Shown here: piece by piece, positions 55,401 to 64,000 of the stretch
Layout: each line of letters starts with the position of its first letter
Numbering within the stretch: position 1 is the stretch's first letter
Assembly: GCA_030374765.1 (NCBI GenBank)
Contig: JARGXX010000100.1
Span: forward strand, 682,001-746,000
Reading direction: 5' to 3'
DNA length: 64,000 nucleotides
DNA from: Agarophyton chilense
Lineage: Eukaryota > Rhodophyta > Florideophyceae > Gracilariales > Gracilariaceae
The notes under the pieces: model-generated
What the model was told of the DNA's origin: nothing
Seen by the model: only the letters and a program-made list of their open reading frames with translations
The model's database searches: none
Made by a program: the position numbers and the translations under genes

Positions 55401-57080
55401 CTAGCTAGTCAAATAAAGTAATTCTTGTGCTTTTTCAAAAGGGCTCCTGTATTCCTCAAACGTGCGTGCCCCGGGACGACGTCTGAGCCTTGAGAGCGTC
55501 CCAGGTCTTCCCCAGGTGTCACCTGAGGACTGAATTTGTTCACTGAGGGGGGCGCTACGTCGAACCGTTGTGGCGGGAGGCGTTTCGGTATGATTCGGGC
55601 CAATGGTTGCCCCCTCCTGCCCGAACCAACGGACGCGATGGCACATAGTTCCATCTTCTCCCCGACCGGCGGAGATGATTCGCTCAATTACATAATCCGG
55701 TTGGTGTTCATTCTCCGGAAAGAGAGTGTGGTCCAGAGGGGCGACTCCATCGTAGTCGGTTGGAAGAGATGGGTCATCGTCGTTGGCGTTAACCATCGGG
55801 TCTATGGGGCTCGTTGGGGCCGCGGAAACTGCCTTAGGGGGTGAGGGGACTTGAGCGTCGACATGAGGTCGTAATGGTCTCGTTGGACCAGGGGGCTGGG
55901 ACTTCGGTGATTCGGGAGAGCTGGGGGCTTTTGTCACCCGGTCAACAGATACGGTGTCCTGTAGGCCGTCAATTAGTAACTTGATGGTGTGTTCATTGGC
56001 CTTAACGAATTTCTTTTGTCCCGTAGAGCGAGGTAAGAGCTTCCACGTAGTGTCCTCGAGTTCATCACTGTCCTTCGGTAGCCGATCCAGGTAAGCTAAT
56101 TCTCCTTTCCCAAATGTAGGTGTGTTCCAGACGGCTTTTTCTTGATTAATCTTGTAGCGCCGTTGGGCTTTGGTCAGTTCAGCTCTACCGATGGAATGTT
56201 GCGGTTGATGCGTCGGCGCGAGTAGCACCTGGCCTGGGTAGGATTCATTCCTTCGCTTTTGTCCTGGGGTATAATAGACTGCTGAAGGTCAACAGCTATC
56301 GGCGGTGGCCATCTCGTTAGCGTTATTTCGAAAGCTGTTGTCCTCATGGAAACGTGCACCTGCTTTTTGTAGGCATAACCAAATGGCTCAAAGTAGTCGT
56401 CCCAGCCCAATCGGTGCCCCGATACATAGTGTGCCAATCGGTCCAGAAGGGTGCAGTTGAAGCGTTCGGCTTTGCCATTGGTTTACGAGTGGAACGCTGA
56501 GGTGGTCACAAGTTTGATACCTAAGGTATCAAAAACGTGTGAGATGAATTTGGATACAAACTGGCTGCCATTATCCGTGAGGAGGTATTGTGGCATGTCA
56601 TATGGATATACCCAGTGGGACAAGAAGGCCGTGGCGACATCCGTGGCTGTTGTCTTCCAGAGTGGTAGGGCGCGGGTAAGTTTGGTAAACCTATCGGTTA
56701 TTACCAAGACAAACCGTTTCCCAGAAGACGACTTAGGCAAAGGTCCAAGTATATCAATTGCGACAAATTCCATCGGGCCTGAGGCCGGGAAGAGTTTCAA
56801 TTTGGCCTGATCGTTGACACGAGACCCTCGGATTTGTGCGCATGAAGTGCAGTTTCGTGCGGTTTTCCATAGGTCCTGCGCCATTAGTGGCCAGTAGAAG
56901 AACTTCCTTAGGGTCTGGGACATTCATCGGCCTCCATGGTGACCAACCAAGCGAGGGAAATGGGCGAGGTGTAGGAATCGCACCCTTAGTGACCTTGGTA
57001 CAACCCATTGGATTGCGCAATCCAAGGGTGAGCGGCGACACAGTAGTCCAAATCGGTCACAGTCGAATATGGATCTAGTA
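55401..57080 (-). pseudogene. G4a integrase and chromodomain-side region
   Basis: Integrase motifs on the minus strand: FFYWPLMAQDLW and CTSCAQIRGS (zinc region, 56800-56900), VAIDILGPLPKSS near 56750, LLTDNGSQFVSKF near 56570. A Pro-rich tail follows (55401-56228) in the place where G4b has its chromodomain. Clearly homologous to 60195-61783. Confidence 0.85.
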
Positions 57081-57103
57081 TTTCCTACCAATTGGGCTGT
57101 CTC

Positions 57104-57549
57104 TGTAACGCAATGACGGTTGGGTTACCATACGGGTCTCGACCGGTGGTAGCGTGGTAGAGCGGGTCCTAAGGTTCGAATCCTTGACGGTGGCACTCCC
57201 AGAGTACTTGGTGCAATGGGCTGGCGTTTACTGCGTAGTCCTACAGGTTGAGGCTACGGAAACGATGGCTTGAAGACCAAAGGGTGGAACTAATATACCA
57301 AAGGGGGTTCTTTAGTATCCTAACGGTGCCTACAGTACTCTAAGGAAGAAGCATCACTCGAGCCAAGTAAATAGTAATGGCGAGGCGCTGAGATCTCCCT
57401 GGCACTGTAGTGCTAATCTATTACACTAATTAATTAAAGTTAATAATCCACATCAGTCCACCTGAGGGCGACCCGTCCACGTGTCTTCTGCAAGATCTTT
57501 CAGGGCCCGGCGGCTTACAGGGTGCAACCATTATCACCACTCCTTCACA
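57104..57549 (-). repeat. 3' LTR of G4b
   Basis: 446 bp, TGTAACGCAATGACGG...CTCCTTCACA on the plus strand. Inside it, on the minus strand, ATGGAGGGATATA precedes the LTR (57550-57562) and may be the polypurine tract. Very similar to the solo LTR at 15048-15493. Confidence 0.92.
57155..57183 (+). other. tRNA-like A-box and B-box words inside the G4 LTR
   Basis: TGGTAGAGCGG (57155-57165) resembles a tRNA D-arm/A box, and GGTTCGAATCC (57173-57183) is a perfect B box inside a T-arm-like stem (TAAGG, loop TTCGAAT, CCTTG). They lie only 7 bases apart, much closer than in a tRNA gene. Both words recur at the same place in the solo LTR (about 15100-15130). They are on the strand opposite to pol. Confidence 0.55.
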
Positions 57550-57960
57550 TATATCCCTCCATAGGATTCGACCGTTACGGCGAAGTCCAGATGGTTTCAC
57601 AACTGCTCCAGGGGATGCCTGCACTTCATTAATCCCGGGACCATTGGGTGCGACGGTATGTCACGTCGTCACCGCCTGCGAGGATGCAGGGATGCGTGAG
57701 CTGACCATTGGCGCCGAAGGGCAATTCCTTTGCCTAAGGATTGAAACTGTCACGCGCTGTGAATGCTGGCCATAGGTGCATCGCCGGCGTATTCCTCGCG
57801 TCGCGTTGCCGAGACGGTCCATTGGGATCTTCCTTCGTCTCCGGTCTTCCCTTGGCGACCCTTCGCGCTTCGTCCACCGTGGTTCACGCCTGCCAGTCCG
57901 TTCGGGTCAACTACTTTACTTCTTCTTTTCTTCGTGGTACCTTTCCATTGGTTGCGAGCG

Positions 57961-60012
57961 ATGCCGAAATCACCTTATAAGGCCGTCGGATACGCCGTAC
58001 TTCCTTCGGACTATGTCGCCTCCACCGGATCTTCCATCTTTTTTCCGGCGGACCAACCTGGGGCCAGCGGTACCATGACCTCAAACAGCCCAGCTGGGAG
58101 CTCCTCGGGATACTAAGTGGCCTACGAGCGTCCGGGGGACCGCTATGACCATACCATCGGAAGAAACCCGCGGGCAGTGCGTCATGCCATTCTTTGCCAC
58201 ATGTATCTCGACGCCCAAAGGTTTGCCAAGATACCCAACTTCCGGAGGGGCAGCAAGAACGCGCGCAGCGTCCCGTGGTATCACCGATGGTCGCATTGTC
58301 CTGTGGATCCGCGTTCGGCAACGAGATATCGCACACTTGCCCAAGCTGACATGCCGTACGTCCGCTGCGAGGAAGAAGCCGACTACCAGTTCAGGGTGAA
58401 CAAACTCCTTTCGAACCTATACACGGACTTCATCTCAGTTCATGTGCGCTTTCCTCGCGCTGGTCACAACCTCTTGGCGCTTATGTGCTTCCGGCCACCG
58501 TACGACAGCTTATTCTGAATGTCCAACCGGGTCCATTGGGACGAGATGTACGAGCCCGATGGTCGTCTGAGTCAATTTCTGGGGTTCTTCTTTTGTTGGC
58601 ACCAAGTGGAGTTCCACGACATGAGCGCCGACAAATGCCTTCCGTTGTACCTTTCCCTACCCCACGAGGATGACAACCAATGGGCCGTGTATTGGCGTGT
58701 CTCGCCGCTCCTTCTGGTTCCCACGCCGTCCGTTGTGGCGTACGACTCGTCCCAACTCATGGGCGCTGACCATGCCCGAAGGCCCTGGCTGTCCTGGCAG
58801 ATGTTCTTCGTCGAGTTCGGCGTGATGTCCCGTATGGCCTTTCTGGATACCGCGAAATACAGAATCCGGGGTAATGTCCGTTGGGAGGATTGAAGGGTGT
58901 GGTATGATGAGAACATACCCGGTCCTCAAGGTCGCCTAATCCCGCTCCCGGACATCATTATCCGTTTCCTAAGGAACCTGGGCATACAAAACACCGTTCG
59001 TGGGTCTTAGTTCGACGTCGAGGAGATCGAGGCCCTTTTGGGTCATTTCATCCAGGTGGAGTGGGGCAAGACTCCCGGGTTCCTTTGGTATGAATGGGAT
59101 ACCGACTCATTCACGCCGATTCCGCTGCATCCGCAGGGTCGGGACGACCCCTGTGCCTATCCTGCCAAGCCCTTGAGGAATCAACCATGGGACATTCTGA
59201 GGCGTCATGTGTCCGACTATTATCCGAAGGCCATTGTTTTCGATCTTCTTTGGTTCGAGCCTGATGTGGAAGCCGCGCCGTTAGTTCCTGCTGGTATGTC
59301 CGACGGAGAATCCTTTGGTGAAGATCCTTTCGTCTTACCCGTGGAGGGCGTTCATCCTCGGGTTGAGTCCGCCGTTGTATTGCCGACCGGTGCAGATCCT
59401 TCAGCTCCTCCGGGCGCTGCTTCTCAGGATGAGCTCTCGTATGAACCGCCCGTCGCCCAAGTGACTATTCCTCCTGGCGAGGTTACTGTCGAAACCCAAA
59501 GTCCTGTAGGCGAGGCACTTTCTCAGACGTCCACCGGGGGCGTCGAAATCGCTCCGTCCTCTACGTTGGTCCACTTTCCTGCTTCGGTCACTGCAGCAGC
59601 CGCGGATCTCCGTCATGTCTGCCGTACCGTTGGTATCACGGCCTCGGTGGACATTGCGACAGTCCTGAGGGAAGCCTGCTCCTGGGCGCGTTGCTCGGCT
59701 CGCTACGCCACGGTTGTCCAACAGGGTCAGGACCTAAAGACCTTCATAGTCAATTTCCTGCAACAGAATGCGCAGGAGATGTCCCAAACGGTTACTGCCG
59801 ACTTGGATGCCCGATATGGTCTCAACTTGAGTGACCGGGAGGTTTCCGATGGTGACAACAGTTCCTCAGGAGAATCCCCGCCGAAGAAGCGTTCTCGGTT
59901 CGCTGGGGCTGGTTCGGGTGGTCCATTTGGCTCCTGGGGTGACCCTAGTCCCGGTTTCGCTCCTGTAAGAGCCATTGAGGACGATGGAGCTACCCCTGCG
60001 CCGCCCCTGTGA
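57961..60012 (+). pseudogene. Antisense reading region of G4b
   Basis: Long plus-strand frames (57961 onward; 58117-58518; 58519-58893; 59038-60012, 324 codons) face pol and end about 180 bp before its end. The last frame has an aromatic N-terminal part (TPGFLWYEWDTDSF), a Pro/Glu/Ser/Val-rich middle, a helical segment (SVTAAAADLRHVCRTVGI), and near its end SSSGESPPKKRSRFAGAG, a typical basic nuclear-localisation pattern. No enzyme motif. The LTR lies about 410 bp upstream in the same reading direction and could supply an antisense promoter. Extra antisense frames downstream of pol are known in some plant Gypsy elements; I do not recognise this one. Fossil with a few breaks. Confidence 0.75.
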
Positions 60013-60194
60013 GTCCGGTTGGTGTTCGGAGCGCTTCCGCGAACATTGAGGTCATACCGAGGGCTGTTGGTTCTCTTTTAGTTACTCGAATAAGTTAAAC
60101 AAAGTAGTGGTTGTGCTTTCCCAAGGTCTTTCTTGTATCTCAAATGTGCGTGCCCCGGGACGGCGTCCAATCTTGAGAGCGTACCAGGTCTTCC

Positions 60195-60524
60195 TCAGGT
60201 GTCTCCGAAGGACAGAATTTGTTCCCTGATGCGGGAGCTACGACGAACCGTCGTGCTCCAGCGAATCGTCGTGTCGGGAGGTGGTTTGGGAGGCTGTTTG
60301 GGATTCTTCGGGCCAATGGTTGAATTATTCGGACCATTGGTTGCCCCCTCCTGAAGGCCGCGCTCCGAGTGGCTGATTCTGCGCCTAAAGCGGGCGATGA
60401 AATTAGCCGGAATGGTTTGAGGCTCTTGCCAAGTATCTTCCTCAGGTGTGTAGCCGAACCAACGGACGCGATAGCGCATAGTTCCATCTTCTGCCCGACC
60501 GGCAGAGATGATGCGCTCAATCAC
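60195..60524 (-). pseudogene. G4b chromodomain region
   Basis: The frame contains MIERIISAGRAEDG, RYRVRWFGYTPEEDTWQE and a short basic tail. These are the chromodomain strand and helix motifs with the aromatic positions (Y, W, W) in place. Such domains bind modified histone tails and direct integration in chromoviruses. Confidence 0.85.
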
Positions 60525-60766
60525 ATATTACCGTTGATGTTCATCCTCCAGAAGGTGATTGTGGTCCAGAGGGGCGAATACATCGGAGTCGGTTGACAGC
60601 GATGGGTCATAGTAGTTGGCGTTAACCATCGGGTCCGTGGGTCTTGTCGAGTCCGCGGGAACTGCCTTAGGAAGTGTAGAGATTTGAGTGTCGACCTGAG
60701 GTCGTGGTGCTTTCGTTGGGCCAGAAGGCTGTGACGTTGGTGGTCCGGAGGAACCGGGAGCTCGTG

Positions 60767-61783
60767 TCACGCGGTCAATGACACGGTGTCCTGTAGGCCG
60801 TCGATGAGCAACGTGATGGTGTGTTCATTGGCCTTAAGGACTTTGTATGGTCCTGTAGAGCGGGGTAAGAGCTTTCGCGTAGTATCCTCAAGTTCTTCGC
60901 TGTCCTCCGGTGGCCGGTCCCAGTAAAGCAGGTCTCCTTTCCTAAAGGTCGGTGTGTCCAAAATGGCTTTGTCGAAATTGAACTTGTAGCGACGTTGGAC
61001 TTTGGTTAGTATAGTTATGGCCGATTGGAGAATGCGGTTGATGCGTCGGCACGAATAGCGCTTCGCCTTGGTCAGAGTCATGCCTTTGGTTATGTCCTGG
61101 GGTATGATAGAATCCTGAAGGTGAACAGCTATCGGCGGCGGCGCTCTCGTTAGCGTTAAGTCGAAAGGCGTTGTCCCTGTGGAAGCGTGCACCTGCGTGT
61201 TGTAGGCATAAACCAGTGCCTCAACGTATTCGTCCCATTCCAATTGGTGCTCCGAAACGTAGTGCGCCAATCGGTTCAGACGGGTGCGGTTGAAGCGTTC
61301 GGCTCGGACATTGGTTTGCGGGTGGTACGCCGTGGTGGTCACATGTTTGGTACCTAAGGTAGAACAGACATGCGAAAAGAATTTGGATACAAACTGGCTG
61401 CTATTATCCGTAAAGAGGTAGAGGGGCATGCCATATGGATATACCCAGTGGGACAAGAAGGCCGTGGCGACATCCGTGGCCGTTGTCTTTCCTAGGGGTT
61501 GGCCTCGGGTAAGTTTGGTAAACATATCGGTTGAAACTAAAACAAACCGTTTCCCATGGGACGACTTAGGCAAAGGCCCAAGTATATCCATTGCGACAAA
61601 TTCCATTGGATCTGCGGCGGGGAAGAGCTTCAGTTTGGCCTGGTGGTTGGCACGAGACCCTCGGATCTGTGCGCACGATTCACATTTCCATGCGGTTTGG
61701 CATAGGTCCTGCGCCATTAGTGGCCAGTAGAAGAACTTCCTTAGGGTTTGGTACATTCGTCGGCCTCCAGGGTGACCATTCAA
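60767..61783 (-). pseudogene. G4b integrase
   Basis: 338 codons. Zinc region: NGHPGGRRMYQTLRKFFYW then CESCAQIRGS. Catalytic core: VAMDILGPLP, LFTDNSSQFVSKFF and an ..AERFNRTRLNRL stretch, giving the D, D, E series region. A C-terminal GDLLYWDRP and STGPYKVLKANEHTITLLI (GPY-type module) follows. Ordinary Ty3/Gypsy integrase of expected size. Confidence 0.9.
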
Positions 61784-62205
61784 GCGGGTAAAATGGGCGA
61801 GGAATAGGAATCGCGCCCTTCGCGAAATTGGTATTACCCGTTGGAGTGTGCCATCCAGCGGTGAGCGGCGACATAGTAGTCAAAATCGGTAACAGTCGAA
61901 CAGGCATCCTGGGGTTCCTACCAATTGGGCTCTTTCCTTGCAGTATTCGTCTTCGACCTGCGCCTGTAGGAGTTCCTCAATAGTTATAGGGAGGAGCTCT
62001 TTTCCTCCGGGATCATCTCATTAACTTGAGGTCGTGCCGAATTGGGCGGTACTGTCTCGTAGTCCAATAGGTATCATTCGTTCTCCTTTACCTCAGGACC
62101 CCCCGATTGCACCATACCCAAAAGGTCATCTGTTTCCGTGTAGTCCTGAGGTCCATCATCTGTAAAGCGGGTTGCAATTAGGTCGTCCAAGGGGGTATCA
62201 TCAGT

Positions 62206-63987
62206 TCAGTTCGTAATGATTCGCGACGGGGCATCTGCTGCCTGGTGCTTGATGCCTAGCCTATAAATTATCTCGTAGTCATATTCTGACAGCCTGAGGC
62301 GCCACCTAGCGAGGCGACTCGATGCATCGGTCATATTGAGTAGCCAGCGGAGTGAGTCATGGTCTGTCCCAATGGTAAACCTGGTTCCATAGAGGTACGG
62401 ACGGAGTGTCAATACGGACCACACGATGGCTAGACATTCCTTCTCGGTGGTACTGTAGTTTCGCTCCGCGCTGGTGAGCGTTCTGCTCCAGTAGCCAATA
62501 ATTCGATAGTCCTTCGGTGAATCCTGTTCCTGTAGCAATGCACAACCCACTTGGACATCAGAGGCATCTGTGTCCAGGACGAAAGGCCTATTGGACTTTG
62601 GTAAGGCCAATACGGGTGGGTTCAGCAATTGGTTCTTTAGGGCCTGAAGTGCTTTGTTCTGGTCGTCCGTAAGGGCTTCGAACTTTGAAGGTGTTCCCTT
62701 CTTCGGCATCACGTTGAGAGGGGCCGAGATCTTGGCAAACCCTTGGACGAACCGTCGGTAAACGTTGCACAAGCCCACGAAGGATCGTAGTTCTGTGTGA
62801 GTCCTAGGAGGCTTAGCCTGACGAATCGCATTCGTTTTCCGTGTGGCCACCTTTAGCTTTCCTGGTAGGAGGACGTGACCGAGATAGTTCACTGAGGCCT
62901 GGAAGAAAGCGCATTTGCGGAGTTTCAGTGTTACTGCAGCGTTCTGTAGGATAGTTAGCACCCTCTTCACGTGGCGAAAGTGTTCCTTTACGGTCCGTGA
63001 GAAGATTATAATGTCATCCAAACAGACCAGGGCGAACTTCCATTTGACTCTGGGCAGTATAATGTCCACTACACGTTGGAACGTGGCTGGTGCATTCTTC
63101 AAACCAAAGGGCATGCGAGTAAATCTGAACAGACCTTCATGGGTGGAAAAGGTTGTCAGCGCTCTCGCGTCTTCGGCCAAAGAGATTTGCCAATATCCCG
63201 AGTTAGCGTCCAGTGTGGTAAATACGAAAGCTTCGCCTAAGGAATCCAGACAGTCTTCCATGCGGGGTATCGGGTATGAGTCACTCTTGGTTACTGCGTT
63301 CAGCTTCCTGTAGTCGACACAGAACCTGATGGATCCATCTTTCTTCGCCACAAGGACAAGGGGAGTTGCCCATTCGGATTGGTTTGGAGGCACCGGCTCT
63401 ATGACTTGAGCTTTGCGCTTCTTTTTCATCTGGTCGGCCACAATTTCCCTACCTTTCAGGCCGGTACGGTGTGGGTGCTGGAACTGTGGTCTATCGTCAT
63501 CCTGAAAATCAATGCGGTGTATAGTGGCCCTGATTGTGTCCAATCTACCTGACCACATGGCCTGGTATTCCCTGAGGAGATCAAGTACCTGGAGCCTATA
63601 GGATTCGAATTCTTCGCCGATGGCGACCGTCTCCTCCCAAGAGTCGACGTCCTCGTTGGGAGTTCGCGTCGCAATATTATCCATTTGGGCCTCCATAATG
63701 GCCACGGGCGCGGGTAGAGTGATACCAATCACTTTATCTTTAGGTAACCGCAGGGGGTTATCTCGGAAGTTGCTGATTGTGACCAAGAAGGACCTGTTGG
63801 GATGGATGTCCATTACTCCATTGTCCATAAAGGTAAGATGCTTCAGAACCGTTTTCGGGTGATTCTGAATCGGTACGAGACCTGAGGACTGGGAATGGAC
63901 CGATACAGCGATTTGGGTCATCGGCGGTATCGTTATGGCCTTTGACAGGCGAACCTTATTGGACTTCGTGTTTTCGGAGACAACCAC
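62206..63987 (-). pseudogene. G4b reverse transcriptase and RNase H
   Basis: 593 codons, open to the right edge. After a protease-RT linker (IPPMTQIAVSV ... ITLPAPVAI, like that of G1) come the RT motifs LVLVAKKDGSIRFCVDYRKLN, FTTLDANSGYWQI, RMPFGLKNAPATFQ and the catalytic CLDDIIIFSR, then thumb (KCAFFQASVNYLGHV) and RNase H (VLDTDASDVQVGCALLQ; TEKECLAIVW; TDHDSLRWLL). Complete pattern in good state; the protease lies beyond the window. Confidence 0.93.
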
Positions 63988-64000
63988 CCGTTTGTGGTTA

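Larger units (their letters stand above)
52370..57103 (-). mobile_element. Ty3/Gypsy element G4a, 3' part
   Basis: From left: 3' LTR (52370-52815), a region with long plus-strand frames (53220-55335), then minus-strand pol (chromodomain end, integrase, part of the region before it; 55401-57080). The arrangement matches G4b block by block. The sequence corresponds to G4b up to a position near 61930, after which the LTR of G4b starts, so G4b inserted into G4a. The 5' part is outside the window. Older than G4b judging from more divergence in LTR and coding parts; several breaks. Confidence 0.85.
57104..64000 (-). mobile_element. Ty3/Gypsy element G4b, runs off the right edge
   Basis: From left: 3' LTR (57104-57549), opposite-strand reading region (57961-60012), chromodomain (60195-60524), integrase (60767-61783), RNase H and reverse transcriptase (62206-63987, still open at the edge). 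The order on the minus strand is that of a chromovirus. Coding parts are well kept, with perhaps five breaks in the visible portion. It interrupts G4a at 57103/57104; the outer flank is GTCTC, which should recur after the 5' LTR beyond the window. Confidence 0.92.

Overview
This window reads as nuclear DNA of a repeat-rich eukaryote. There are no operons or Shine-Dalgarno-spaced gene runs. The few host-type genes are single-exon and widely spaced, and more than half of the sequence is transposable-element material. A multicellular red alga is my best guess (inference only): intronless C2H2 zinc-finger genes and a vanadium-haloperoxidase-like gene sit among Ty3/Gypsy, Ty1/Copia, DIRS-like and PiggyBac-like elements. 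No rRNA or plastid gene anchors the taxonomy.

Layout. 1-1400: edge of a Ty3/Gypsy fossil (G1, minus strand). 1400-8200: a quiet stretch with two divergent C2H2 zinc-finger genes (4581-5435 minus, 6645-7715 plus). 8464-22990: a decayed Ty1/Copia element (C1, plus) split by a Ty3/Gypsy element (G2, minus, 10790-21244) that has both LTRs; G2 in turn carries a solo LTR of a third family (15048-15493) flanked by a 5-bp target duplication. 23188-28450: another Ty3/Gypsy fossil (G3, plus) ending in hairpin-rich tandem modules. 28800-29600: a minus-strand gag remnant. 33235-37130: a DIRS-like tyrosine-recombinase retroelement preceded by about 2.3 tandem copies of a 444-bp repeat. 37400-43900: the main host-gene island, with a vanadium-haloperoxidase-like protein, a third C2H2 protein, and a multi-pass membrane protein. 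44930-51560: a PiggyBac-type DNA transposase remnant interrupted by a young, whole-looking Ty1/Copia element (C2, 45162-50242) with near-identical LTRs, a perfect AAAGC target duplication and one uninterrupted polyprotein of about 1497 codons. 51767-52369: a gene fragment cut by the LTR of a Gypsy element (G4a, 52370-57103), itself entered by a second member of the family (G4b, 57104 to the right edge).

Most notable observations. (1) In C2 the start codon of the polyprotein lies inside the primer-binding site, as the complement of the initiator-tRNA anticodon, and the stop codon touches the polypurine tract. (2) C2 carries a Tudor-like chromatin-reader-type domain between integrase and reverse transcriptase. 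(3) Both G4 copies keep a long reading region on the opposite strand between the 3' LTR and pol, so the family looks ambisense. (4) The haloperoxidase-like protein has two of three vanadate-site motifs intact but Ser where the catalytic His of the PSGH motif is expected.

Relative order of events read from nesting: C1, then G2, then the G4-type solo LTR; PiggyBac, then C2; G4a, then G4b. Family calls come from motifs read by eye; no database was searched.
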